Assembly: GCA_937957985.1 (NCBI GenBank)
Contig: CALGOH010000225.1
Coordinates: forward strand, 1 to 38,622
Length of the DNA: 38,622 nucleotides
Reading direction: 5' to 3'
DNA from: an uncultured Verrucomicrobiae bacterium
Lineage (GTDB): Bacteria > Verrucomicrobiota > Verrucomicrobiia > Verrucomicrobiales > Akkermansiaceae
In this document: one piece after another, positions 14,522 through 21,689 of the stretch
Layout: each line of letters begins with the position of its first letter
Numbering within the stretch: the first letter of the stretch is position 1
Position numbers and translations under genes: made by a program
The notes under the pieces: model-generated
Told to the model about the DNA's origin: nothing
The model's database searches: none
Seen by the model: only the letters and a program-made list of their open reading frames with translations

Positions 14522-14543
14522 GTAGTTCCCCCTTCAGGGGGTC
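14522..14543 (+). repeat. CTTCAG-core hairpin after manA
   Basis: GTAGTTCCC, then CCTTCAGG, then GGGTC: a 5-bp GC stem with loop TTCA. It sits between the convergent stops of manA and the DMT exporter. The same 22-base motif, with one base pair of the stem swapped, occurs on the minus strand at 27307-27328. There is no T-run, so it is not a standard intrinsic terminator, but it could stabilise mRNA ends or assist termination. Confidence 0.7.
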
Positions 14544-14550
14544 CAACGCC

Positions 14551-15441
14551 TCACCCCCGCCCCGTCTCCAACTTCACCGTCCTCGCCTTCCGCTCCAACC
14601 ACGGGTGGGCGAGATTGGTGCCGACGATCGCGAGCACGGCGATGTAGGTGAGCGGATGGAGCTCGCGGTCCTCGCGGAAGAACAGGATGGCAAGGGCGAT
14701 CCCGTAGATCGGTTCGCAGTTCATCGCGAGATTCGCCGTGTAGGCGGTGATGCGGCGCAGCAGCGCGTTGTACCAGGCCTGGCCGAAGACCGTGCAGATC
14801 AGCGCCAGCCCGAGCAGCCACACCCAGTCGATTCCCCGCGGTTCGAGCAGGGACGCGAAGCCGGTGTCGTCGATCAGCGGCATGCAGAGCAGGCAGACGA
14901 GGGTGGCTCCGATCATTTCCCAGCCGACCATGACGAGCGGATCGCGTCCGGCATTGACCAGGTGCCGGTTGAGCACCGGAAAGACGGCGGCGAAGAAGGC
15001 GCCGAGCAACGCCACGCCGAGGCCGGGGAGATACTTGCGCTCCACATTGGCCACGACCGCAATGCCGCCCACCACCACCAGCCCGAGCAGGACCTCGAAG
15101 GGACGGATGCGGCGGCGGTCGAACAGCGGCTCGGTGAAGGCCGTGAACAACGAGATGGTCGCCATGCCCGTCAGGCAGATCGAGATGTTGGCCAGCTTGA
15201 TCGCACCGAAGAAGCACAGCCAGTGAAGCCCGATGATCGCCCCGACACCGACCATCGCCAGCCAGCGGTCCGCCGAGATGCGGTGGCGGCGGGCCAGCCG
15301 CACCCAGAGGAAGGCACCGACGGCCGAAATCGCGACGCGCCAGGTGACCAGGCTGGCCGCACCACCCGAGTAGAGCTTCCCGAAGACCGACGTGAAGGCG
15401 ACGAGGAAGACCAGCAGGTGGAGCTGGAGCGTGGCGTTCAT
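14551..15441 (-). CDS. DMT-superfamily transporter (EamA family)
   Basis: An inner-membrane drug/metabolite transporter of 296 residues with about ten hydrophobic helices arranged as two EamA repeats. The first begins at the N-terminus with LLVFLVAFTSVFGKL and includes LHWLCFFGAIKLANISI; the second includes VALLGAFFAAVFPVLNRHLV and ends with LAMNCEPIYGIALAILFFRED, where the C-EPIY-A phrase is typical of the family. The ATG at 15441 is preferred over a start at 15492, since the extra 17 residues are Ser/Pro-rich and overlap lysA. It starts 10 bases after lysA and is probably co-transcribed, which suggests an amino-acid or related metabolite as substrate, but this is only context. Confidence 0.86.
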   Translation of the reverse strand: MNATLQLHLLVFLVAFTSVFGKLYSGGAASLVTWRVAISAVGAFLWVRLARRHRISADRWLAMVGVGAIIGLHWLCFFGAIKLANISICLTGMATISLFTAFTEPLFDRRRIRPFEVLLGLVVVGGIAVVANVERKYLPGLGVALLGAFFAAVFPVLNRHLVNAGRDPLVMVGWEMIGATLVCLLCMPLIDDTGFASLLEPRGIDWVWLLGLALICTVFGQAWYNALLRRITAYTANLAMNCEPIYGIALAILFFREDRELHPLTYIAVLAIVGTNLAHPWLERKARTVKLETGRG

Positions 15442-15451
15442 GACGCCGCCA

Positions 15452-16735
15452 TCACTCGCCGGCGACGAGGTCCTCGAGGGTCTGGCGCTCACGTACGACG
15501 GTTGCCGTATTTCCGTCGACCAGGATCTCGGCGGGGAACGGGCGGGAATTGTAGTTCGAGGCCATGACGAAGCCGTACGCCCCCGCGCTCATCAGCGCGA
15601 TCACCTCGCCGGGCTGGAAGTCGGGCAGCTCGCGGTCCTGGCAGAAGAAGTCGCCGCTCTCGCAGATCGGACCGACGACGTCCACGCTGACCCGCCCCTC
15701 GCCCGGTTTCCTGACCGGGACGATCTCGTGGTGGCCCTCGTAGAGCGCCGGGCGGATCAGGTCACCCATCCCGGCATCGACGATCTTGAAGGTCTTGGCG
15801 CTGCCCTTCTTCTCGTAGAGACAACGCGACAGCAGCACCCCGGCATTGCCGGCGATCGCCCGCCCGGGCTCGAGCAGGATCTTCAGGCCGAGGTCCTTGA
15901 GCCGCGGCACGAGCTGCTCGCCGTACTGCGCGAGGGTGAGCGGTCGGTCCTGCTCGGCGTGGGCGTCCCACCAGTCGACCGACCCGGCGGCCAGCGCGTC
16001 CTGATAGATGATGCCGATGCCGCTGCCGATCGACCAAAACTCGTTGCCGTGCTTCTCCTTCAGCGCGGTCGCCAGCGGTGCGACCTTGTCCACCGCCTCG
16101 ACGAAGGGCGTGATCGAGGTGAGCTGCGAGCCGATGTGCATCTGCAGGCCGCGCAGCTTCACGTGCTTCAGTTCCGCGGCGGCGCGGTCGTAGAGGTCGG
16201 CGATGAGCTCGAAGTCGACGCCGAACTTGTTCTCCGACTTGCCGGTCGAGATGTACTTGTGGGTCTTCGCATCGACGTTCGGATTCACGCGCACCGCGGC
16301 CGGCGCGGTGACGCCGATCTCGCCGGCGACCTGGTCGAGGAAGCGCAGCTCGGCCTCGCTCTCGACGTTGAAGGAGTAGATGCCCTGCCGCAGCGCGTAC
16401 TCGATTTCCTCGCGGGTCTTGCCGACACCCGCGAAGGTGCATTTCGCCGGATCGCCGCCGGCCCGGATCACGCGATACAGCTCGCCCGCCGAGACGATGT
16501 CGAAGCCCGCGCCCTCATCGACGAGCAGCCGCAGGACGGACAGGTTCGAGTTGGCCTTCACCGCGTAGGCGACCTCGTGGTCGACGCCCTCCAGCGCACG
16601 GTCCAGGCGGCGGAAGTGGTCGCGGAAGGTGTTGGCCGAGTAGACGTAGAGCGGCGTGCCGTGCTCGTCGGCGAGCGTCTGGAGATCGACGTCCTCGCAG
16701 AAGAGCGAGCCGTCGCGGTAGGCGAATCCGTGCAT
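15452..16735 (-). CDS. lysA: Diaminopimelate decarboxylase
   Basis: PLP enzyme that converts meso-diaminopimelate to lysine and CO2, the last step of lysine synthesis. The 427-residue product is of usual length. The PLP-binding lysine is Lys60 in HEVAYAVKANSN. Further family segments are MHIGSQLT (about 215), a phosphate-binding GSGIGI (about 258-263), LLEPGRAIAGNAGVLL (about 300), PICESGDFF with the active-site Cys-Glu pair (about 362-370) and SAGAYGFVMASNYNSRP near the C-terminus. The start codon at 16735 places the first conserved segment (TPLYVYS) at residue 27, as usual. It heads a two-gene unit with the DMT exporter and diverges from the Tat oxidoreductase gene. Confidence 0.97.
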   Translation of the reverse strand: MHGFAYRDGSLFCEDVDLQTLADEHGTPLYVYSANTFRDHFRRLDRALEGVDHEVAYAVKANSNLSVLRLLVDEGAGFDIVSAGELYRVIRAGGDPAKCTFAGVGKTREEIEYALRQGIYSFNVESEAELRFLDQVAGEIGVTAPAAVRVNPNVDAKTHKYISTGKSENKFGVDFELIADLYDRAAAELKHVKLRGLQMHIGSQLTSITPFVEAVDKVAPLATALKEKHGNEFWSIGSGIGIIYQDALAAGSVDWWDAHAEQDRPLTLAQYGEQLVPRLKDLGLKILLEPGRAIAGNAGVLLSRCLYEKKGSAKTFKIVDAGMGDLIRPALYEGHHEIVPVRKPGEGRVSVDVVGPICESGDFFCQDRELPDFQPGEVIALMSAGAYGFVMASNYNSRPFPAEILVDGNTATVVRERQTLEDLVAGE

Positions 16736-16832
16736 GGCGGGGCTTTAGCGGGGGAATGGTCGGCGGGCAAGGGTCGGCTTCGGCCCACGTGAGTTCCGGA
16801 AATTCCCTGTCAGCCCCGGTGTGACCGCTCGA

Positions 16833-16846
16833 CATCGCCGGCGATG
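16833..16846. promoter_or_regulatory. Perfect 14-bp palindrome in the lysA/oxidoreductase intergenic region
   Basis: CATCGCCGGCGATG is a perfect inverted repeat, 42 bases before the oxidoreductase start and about 100 bases before the divergent lysA start. Its place between divergent genes fits an operator, but such GC-rich palindromes also arise by chance and I recognise no regulator. Confidence 0.25.
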
Positions 16847-16887
16847 GGCGGAAATATCGGTGTCCCGTCACCCGTAACGCCACCACC

Positions 16888-18279
16888 ATGCAAACCACCG
16901 ACCTCAGCCGTCGTCACTTTCTCCGCACCACCGGCCTCGGCGCCGGGGCGGTGCTCGGATTTCCCGCCATCGTCCGCGGCCAGAACCTCAACGAGCGGAT
17001 CCGCGTCGCCTCGATCGGCGTCGGCGGCAAGGGCGGCTCGGACGTCACCGCCGTCGCCGGCTGCGGCTGCGACATCGTCGGACTCTGCGACGTCGATGGC
17101 AACACGCTCGACCGGATGGCCGCGAAGTTCCCGCAGGCGAAGAAGTTCAAGGACTTCCGCGAGATGCTCTCGCAGATGGATTCCGAGATCGACGCGGTGA
17201 CCGTTTCCACGCCCGACCACACCCACGGCGTCGCGGCCATCCCGGCGATGCAGGCCGGCAAGCACGTCTACGTGCAGAAGCCGCTGGCCCAGACCGTCTG
17301 GGAGTGCCGCGAGATGGGCAAGCTGGCCAAGGAGAACAAGCTGGCCACGCAGATGGGCAACCAGGGCAGCGCCGCCGCCGGCCTGCGGCGCTCGGTCGAG
17401 GTCATCCAGAGCGGCGTGCTCGGCAAGCCGCTCGAGCTCCACGTCTGGACCAACCGTCCCGTGTGGCCGCAGGGACTCGAGCGTCCCGAGGGCTCCGATC
17501 CGGTGCCCGAGCACCTCGACTGGGACCTGTGGCTCGGACCGGCACCCGTGCGCCCCTACAAGGAGGGCGTCTATCATCCCTTCAAGTGGCGCGGCTGGAG
17601 CGACTTCGGCACCGGCGCGCTGGGCGACATGGCCTGCCACACCGTCAACATGCCCTTCCGCGCGCTCAAGCTCGGCTACCCGGACAACATCGAATGCGAG
17701 ATGGCCTCGAAGCTTTTCGCCGAGACCTATCCGCTGACCTCGCGGGTGCGCTTCGATTTCCCCGCGCGCGAGGACCTGCCGCCGCTGAAGTTCTGGTGGT
17801 ACGACGGCAACCCCGGCAACGACTTCAAGCCGATCATGCCGCCCCCGGAACTGCTCCGCGACGTTTACGTGCTCCGCGGAAAGGTGCCGCAGGCCGGTGC
17901 GCTGATTGTCTTCGAGAACGGCCAGCTCTATTCCGAGGACGACTACGGCCGCGCCTTCTGGATGAAGACCAACGACGAGGAGGAGTTCCTCCGCGGTCCC
18001 GAGCACCCGCTCACCAAGGACATCGAGGAAAGCATCCCGCGTTCCCCCGGCCACGAGCAGGAGTGGATCGACATGATGAAGGGCGGCGCACCCGCCTATT
18101 CGAACTTCGAGATCGCGGCCTACCTCACCGAGGTCATCCTGCTCGGCTGCATCGCCCAACAGATCGGCGAGGGCAAGCCGATCGCCTGGGACGGTCCGAA
18201 CATGAGGGCCAAGGACAACGACGCCGCCAGCGCCCTGGTCAAACGCGCCTACCGCGAAGGCTGGGGACCGAAGATCTGA
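16888..18279 (+). CDS. Tat-exported Gfo/Idh/MocA-family oxidoreductase
   Basis: A predicted NAD(P)-dependent sugar-type dehydrogenase exported folded through the Tat system, 463 residues. The N-terminus carries a twin-arginine signal (SRRHFLRTTG, residues 7-16) and a hydrophobic stretch ending near FPAIVRGQ. A Rossmann domain follows (VASIGVGGKGG, about 40-50; VGLCDVDG, about 65-72). The segment normally containing Glu-Lys-Pro reads VYVQKPLAQT (about 127-136), so lysine is kept but Glu is Gln. GALGDMACHTVNMPF (about 250) is the usual substrate-side His segment. Proteins of this type are often numerous in Planctomycetes and Verrucomicrobia and act on extracytoplasmic carbohydrates; the substrate is unknown. 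The start gives the Tat motif at the expected distance. Confidence 0.92.
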   Translation: MQTTDLSRRHFLRTTGLGAGAVLGFPAIVRGQNLNERIRVASIGVGGKGGSDVTAVAGCGCDIVGLCDVDGNTLDRMAAKFPQAKKFKDFREMLSQMDSEIDAVTVSTPDHTHGVAAIPAMQAGKHVYVQKPLAQTVWECREMGKLAKENKLATQMGNQGSAAAGLRRSVEVIQSGVLGKPLELHVWTNRPVWPQGLERPEGSDPVPEHLDWDLWLGPAPVRPYKEGVYHPFKWRGWSDFGTGALGDMACHTVNMPFRALKLGYPDNIECEMASKLFAETYPLTSRVRFDFPAREDLPPLKFWWYDGNPGNDFKPIMPPPELLRDVYVLRGKVPQAGALIVFENGQLYSEDDYGRAFWMKTNDEEEFLRGPEHPLTKDIEESIPRSPGHEQEWIDMMKGGAPAYSNFEIAAYLTEVILLGCIAQQIGEGKPIAWDGPNMRAKDNDAASALVKRAYREGWGPKI

Positions 18280-18350
18280 GCGGTCGGACCGGGACGACTT
18301 GAGCCGAATCCATGGGTGCCGCTGAAGAATGCGGAACCCGTGGAACGGCT

Positions 18351-18483
18351 GCCTATCGGTGGAAGAGCCGACGGTCCGAAAAGCATCCGCATCGGCGGCA
18401 GGGCCAGCGCCCTGGAAAGCACCCGCATCGACGGCAGGGCCGAAGTTCCGAAAGACACCCGCAGATGGCAGGGCCAACGGCCC
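18351..18483 (+). repeat. Degenerate tandem array of the REP-like hairpin A plus linker
   Basis: Three units of 37, 35 and 34 bases start at 18378, 18415 and 18450, with a partial earlier unit from 18351. Each begins with GAAAG or GAAAAG and a CACCCGCA-like stretch and ends in a hairpin related to AGGGCCNNNGGCCC. The opening resembles the GAAAGATACCAGC linker that follows hairpin A in the three-hairpin unit, and the last unit's hairpin is hairpin A of the unit at 18470-18560. The array therefore looks like tandem growth of the hairpin A plus linker segment. Confidence 0.8.
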
Positions 18484-18560
18484 GAAAGATACCAGCCTCG
18501 GGCAACGCCCGGGGTCGCCAATCGCGAAATCAACGAGGGCTGAAAGCCCTACACATCGCG
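18470..18560 (+). repeat. Three-hairpin REP-like unit, second locus, left copy
   Basis: Hairpin A (GGGCC-AAC-GGCCC, 18471-18483), linker GAAAGATACCAG, hairpin B (CCTCGGGC-AAC-GCCCGGGG, 18496-18514), hairpin C (AGGGCT-GAA-AGCCCT, 18536-18550) and a tail ACACATCGCG. The A-to-C span is 79 bases, as in the unit left of the transposase. No transposase gene is present here. Confidence 0.88.
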
Positions 18561-18581
18561 GCAAGCGCGCGTACCACCCAC

Positions 18582-18673
18582 CCCGCATGGGTCGGGCCTT
18601 CGGCCCTCGGTTCCCGTCGCGCCCGGATCCCGGCCCTTCCGGCCGGACTGGTATTTCCCGGGCCGTTGGCCCT
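18582..18673 (-). repeat. Three-hairpin REP-like unit, second locus, right copy (inverted)
   Basis: Read on the minus strand: hairpin A (GGGCC-AAC-GGCCC, 18672-18660), linker GGGAAATACCAG, hairpin B (TCCGGCC, loop, GGCCGGGA with one bulged base, 18647-18628), hairpin C (GGGCC-GAA-GGCCC, 18606-18594) and tail CCCATGCG. A-to-C span is 79 bases. With the left copy it makes the same A-B-C, C-B-A arrangement that surrounds the transposase, here with only about 43 bases between the two C hairpins. Confidence 0.86.
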
Positions 18674-18789
18674 GATGACGAAGTGCCTGCCAAGCTCAAG
18701 ACCATCGAAAGCCCTGGTTGCCACTTCCGGTTCCTTCGGATCGATTCGCGGATTGCCGCGGACCTTGCCTATTTCATAGATTGGCGATC

Positions 18790-19617
18790 ATGAAAGTGAT
18801 CGCCTTTCTATTGGCAGCAGCACTTCAGGTCCCGGCGTGGTCCCAGAACGAGATCCCGGCACCCTTCGACGACGGGGACGCCGTTGAAACCACCGACGCC
18901 GAGCCGACCCGGTTCGATCCCGACGCGACCCGGCCAAAGATGGTCCAGGTGATGGTCGAGTGGGTCGAGATGAGTCACGAACAGCTCACGGAACTGATGT
19001 TTCTATCGAATCCGCCAAGCAGCGATGCGACGCCCTTGCGGAAGACGCTGGTTGAGTTGGTGAAGTCCGATAAGGCGAAGGTATTGGAAACCGCGATGGT
19101 CGTGGCACGCAGCGGTGAGAAAGCGACCACGGAGAGCATTTGCGAGTTCATTTATCCGACCGAATACAAGCATCCCGAGGTTCCCAAGGAATTGAACGTC
19201 TGGGGACCAGAGGGGGGCGGCCCTGACTCGAGAGACGGGGCAAAATCGCTCTCGGTGCTGCGGAGTCCACCCCTGCCGTTTGCTTTCGAGACCCGTCATC
19301 TTGGGCATACCGTGGAAATCGCGCCGGTTCTCGGACCAGACGACAGGATCATCGACCTGAACATCGCACCCGAACTCGCCTGGCACACCGACAACACGGT
19401 CTGGCAGGAAACCACGGACGGACTCGGCAACACCAACCGGGTCGAGATGCCACAGATGTACAGCCTGCGCTGCAACTTGGCCATTACCTGCATCGACGGC
19501 CAGTACAACCTCATCGCCATCCAGTCACCGAAAGACCAGACGGGGCGCACGGACTTCGACCGGAAGGTGATGGTGCTTGTCCGCTGCGATGTACAAGTGG
19601 TCAAGGAGGGCGAATGA
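18790..19617 (+). CDS. Secreted protein with secretin-like C-terminal domain
   Basis: A 275-residue exported protein with a Sec signal peptide (MKVIAFLLAAALQVPAWSQ). Residues 45-75 read VQVMVEWVEMSHEQLTELMF, similar in pattern to the strand-helix element of secretin N-domains. The C-terminal third (LNIAPELAWHT, then MPQMYSLRCNLAITCIDGQ, ending in KVMVLVRCDVQVV) follows the beta-strand order of the secretin core, but the protein is too short for a pore and has no N0/N1 repeats. It may be a secretin relative of the kind abundant in Verrucomicrobia, or an unrelated beta protein. Start chosen for the signal peptide. Its TGA overlaps the next gene's ATG, so the two products probably act together. 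Confidence 0.6.
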   Translation: MKVIAFLLAAALQVPAWSQNEIPAPFDDGDAVETTDAEPTRFDPDATRPKMVQVMVEWVEMSHEQLTELMFLSNPPSSDATPLRKTLVELVKSDKAKVLETAMVVARSGEKATTESICEFIYPTEYKHPEVPKELNVWGPEGGGPDSRDGAKSLSVLRSPPLPFAFETRHLGHTVEIAPVLGPDDRIIDLNIAPELAWHTDNTVWQETTDGLGNTNRVEMPQMYSLRCNLAITCIDGQYNLIAIQSPKDQTGRTDFDRKVMVLVRCDVQVVKEGE

Positions 19618-20684
19618 TGCGCGCGGTTCCCCTGTTGATCGGCCTGGCCGGGATGGCGTCCGCGGTTCCGGCCGTGGTGCATCCGGGCGAAGCCTTCGAT
19701 GAGAAACGGACGGTGGTGTGGACACCGCTCTTCCAGACGGCATGGGACGAGATGAACGGAGCGCTCGACGGCCCGCCGAAGGAGAGCGGTTCGGAGTTGA
19801 TGAAGGCGCTGGACCGGTTCGACTGGGACTCCGGGGCCGTCATGCCCGAAGGCGGCTGGGAGGCTTGGGCGGGACCATCGACGGACGCGCAGCTTGCGAA
19901 GGCGAGGAAACGGGCGACCGAACTCTTCGGCGAGGAGGTGGAAGTCCTGCCGGACTTCGAGCCGGCCGATGGCGTCATCCTGAGCTTCGGCGCGATGCTG
20001 GCCGAAGTGGATTTCGAGAAGGAACTTCAAGACAGCGACGGGCACCCGATGACCTTCGTCGACGGGAGCGGCCGAGAATCGCCGGTGGAGTTCTTCGGTG
20101 TCGAGCAGGCGAAGGCGGAAGACTACCGGCGCCATGTGCGGGTCCTGGCATGGCGTCCGCACGCGGGTTTCATGGCGCTGGAACTGAGAGGGAAAGAACG
20201 CGCCACCGGATCGGTGATCCTCTTCCAGCCGCCCGAGATCCTCGATTTCTCGACCGCTTGCCGGTGGATCCGGAAATGGCGGGCCGATTGGGACGTGCTT
20301 TCCGGTGGCGACCACGGCAAGCACACTGACCGGTCGCTTCACCTGCGGGACCAGGTCCGGGTACCGAAGCTGGCCATCGTGTCCGACGAGGGATTGAGCG
20401 GGCGACTCCGCGGGTCCCGGATCTATGCCGGGAGTTCGATGCCGTGGACGATCGGCGAGGCCTGGCAACGGGTGGAGTTCGGGATAGATGAGAAAGGTGC
20501 GCGGGTGAAGGCCGCGACCGCCGTTGACCTCGTGCCTCTGGGACCAATGCCGACCCCATCGACCGTGCCGCGGGATTTCATCTTCGACGAGCCGTTCTTC
20601 GTCTTCATGTGGCGCGACGGCGCGGATTGGCCCTATTTCGGGGCCTGGATCGGGGATGCCGGCGGGATGACGGTGGTCGAGTGA
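19614..20684 (+). CDS. Secreted protein resembling a divergent serpin
   Basis: A 356-residue exported protein with signal peptide MMRAVPLLIGLAGMASA. By eye the second half follows serpin order: a segment like the serpin breach strand (ILSFGAMLAEVDFEKEL), VRVLAWRPHAGFMALEL, VRVPKLAIVSDEGLSGRL, then FGIDEKGARVKAATAVDLVP, like the serpin hinge (E-x-G-x-x-A-A-A-T), and PRDFIFDEPFFVFMWRD near the C-terminus, like the serpin P-x-F-x-x-D-x-PF signature. Length suits a serpin. The N-terminal half is weakly conserved. If real, the reactive loop would be roughly residues 300-325. A strong AAGGAGG site (19603-19609) lies 4 bases before the ATG at 19614 and 7 before an ATG at 19617, so either may start. 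Coupled to the preceding gene by ATGA overlap. Confidence 0.55.
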   Translation: MMRAVPLLIGLAGMASAVPAVVHPGEAFDEKRTVVWTPLFQTAWDEMNGALDGPPKESGSELMKALDRFDWDSGAVMPEGGWEAWAGPSTDAQLAKARKRATELFGEEVEVLPDFEPADGVILSFGAMLAEVDFEKELQDSDGHPMTFVDGSGRESPVEFFGVEQAKAEDYRRHVRVLAWRPHAGFMALELRGKERATGSVILFQPPEILDFSTACRWIRKWRADWDVLSGGDHGKHTDRSLHLRDQVRVPKLAIVSDEGLSGRLRGSRIYAGSSMPWTIGEAWQRVEFGIDEKGARVKAATAVDLVPLGPMPTPSTVPRDFIFDEPFFVFMWRDGADWPYFGAWIGDAGGMTVVE

Positions 20685-20689
20685 CTTCC

Positions 20690-21505
20690 TCACCCCACCT
20701 CGATCAGCATCGCGGTGGTGTTGTCGCGGCCGGATTCGGCGACGGCGTACTGCACGAGCCGGTCGGCGGAGAGTTCCTCGCGGGCCATTTCGTCGATGCG
20801 GCGGTCCCACATGCCGTCGATCAGGCCGTCGGAGCAGATCAGGAAGCGGTCGCCGGGCAGACAACCCACACGGCCGAGCTGGGGATCCACCTTGCGGGTT
20901 TTTCCGCCGAGCACCTGGTCGAGAACGTTCTTGCGCGGGTGGTTGCGGGCCTCGCGCTCGTTGATCTCGCCGCGGCGGAACATGCGGCCGACGTGGTTGT
21001 CGTCCTCCGTGACCTGGCGCATCGGCCCGTCCTTGGGCAGGTAGTAGATGCGGCTGTCGCCGACGTGGCCGAAGGCCATCCAGCCGGGCATGAACCAGCA
21101 CAGGCTGAGCGTGGCGCCCATGCCGCGGCATTCCTCGTAGTGGCGGCCGAGCTCGACCAGCGAGGCGTGGGTTTCCAGGAAAATCTCCTCCAGCACCTCG
21201 GCGAATCCGGAGTCGGCCCGCGAGGCCTCGATCTTGAAGCTGGCGGGCAGCAGCTTGGTGATCTTCTCGGTGGCGATCTTGCTGGCCACCTCGCCGGCCT
21301 TGGCACCGCCCATGCCGTCGCTCACGGCGAAGACGTAGTCGGCCTCCTGCATCGACCCCTCCCCCTCGCGACCGAGGTAGCGGACCTCGCGGGCGTCGAA
21401 GGTCAGCGCCAGAAAGGCGTCCTCGTTGTTCTTGCGGAATCGCCCGGTGTCGGTGACGCCCGACCAGCGGATCTCAAGGGGTGGCGGGGCGGGTTCGTCG
21501 GCCAT
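20690..21505 (-). CDS. PP2C-family protein phosphatase
   Basis: A metal-dependent serine/threonine phosphatase of 271 residues, cytoplasmic, with no extra domain. All core motifs are present: TGRFRKNNEDAF (about 18-29), VSDGMGGAKAGEVAS (about 60-74) with the metal-binding DGMGG, GHVGDSRIYYL (about 136-146), FLICSDGLIDGM and the final GRDNTTAMLIEV. The start at 21505 is preferred since the open frame upstream runs another 51 codons without similarity into the glnII promoter region. It probably reverses Ser/Thr kinase signalling, but no kinase lies nearby. It is convergent with the serpin-like gene (5-base gap) and divergent from glnII. Confidence 0.93.
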   Translation of the reverse strand: MADEPAPPPLEIRWSGVTDTGRFRKNNEDAFLALTFDAREVRYLGREGEGSMQEADYVFAVSDGMGGAKAGEVASKIATEKITKLLPASFKIEASRADSGFAEVLEEIFLETHASLVELGRHYEECRGMGATLSLCWFMPGWMAFGHVGDSRIYYLPKDGPMRQVTEDDNHVGRMFRRGEINEREARNHPRKNVLDQVLGGKTRKVDPQLGRVGCLPGDRFLICSDGLIDGMWDRRIDEMAREELSADRLVQYAVAESGRDNTTAMLIEVG

Positions 21506-21573
21506 GCGCTGGACGCAGCCTGAGCAGCGGAAACCCACTGACAAAGGCAAAAATTTCGCTTCGCGCACGGGGT

Positions 21574-21589
21574 TGGCCCGCATATTGCT
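21574..21589 (+). promoter_or_regulatory. Predicted sigma-54 promoter of glnII
   Basis: TGGCCCGCATATTGCT matches the sigma-54 consensus TGGCACG-N4-TTGCW at all fixed positions but one (A to C). The GG at 21575-21576 and GC at 21587-21588 have the required 10-base interval. Transcription would start near 21600, leaving about 90 bases of leader before the glnII ATG. Sigma-54 control of a glutamine synthetase gene is well known in other bacteria. I did not find a clear upstream NtrC-type enhancer palindrome. Confidence 0.6.
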
Positions 21590-21689
21590 TCCTCGGATTT
21601 GGGAACGCGTTTGCGCCTCCACGGCGCTCATGCGCGCCCTGAAACCATCCACGCGCAAGCGTCAACAAACCACCAACACGAAAGAAACG

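Noticed and set aside
14528..14541. Hairpin after manA considered as an intrinsic terminator
   Set aside because: No run of T follows on either strand, so it is reported as a repeat instead.
16810..18705. Long minus-strand open frame opposite the Tat oxidoreductase gene
   Set aside because: The plus-strand gene has a Tat signal and Rossmann fold; the opposite frame runs on into the hairpin repeats and has no domain.
21506..21658. Upstream extension of the PP2C gene
   Set aside because: It covers the sigma-54 promoter region of glnII and shows no phosphatase-like sequence; the core begins a few residues after the ATG at 21505.
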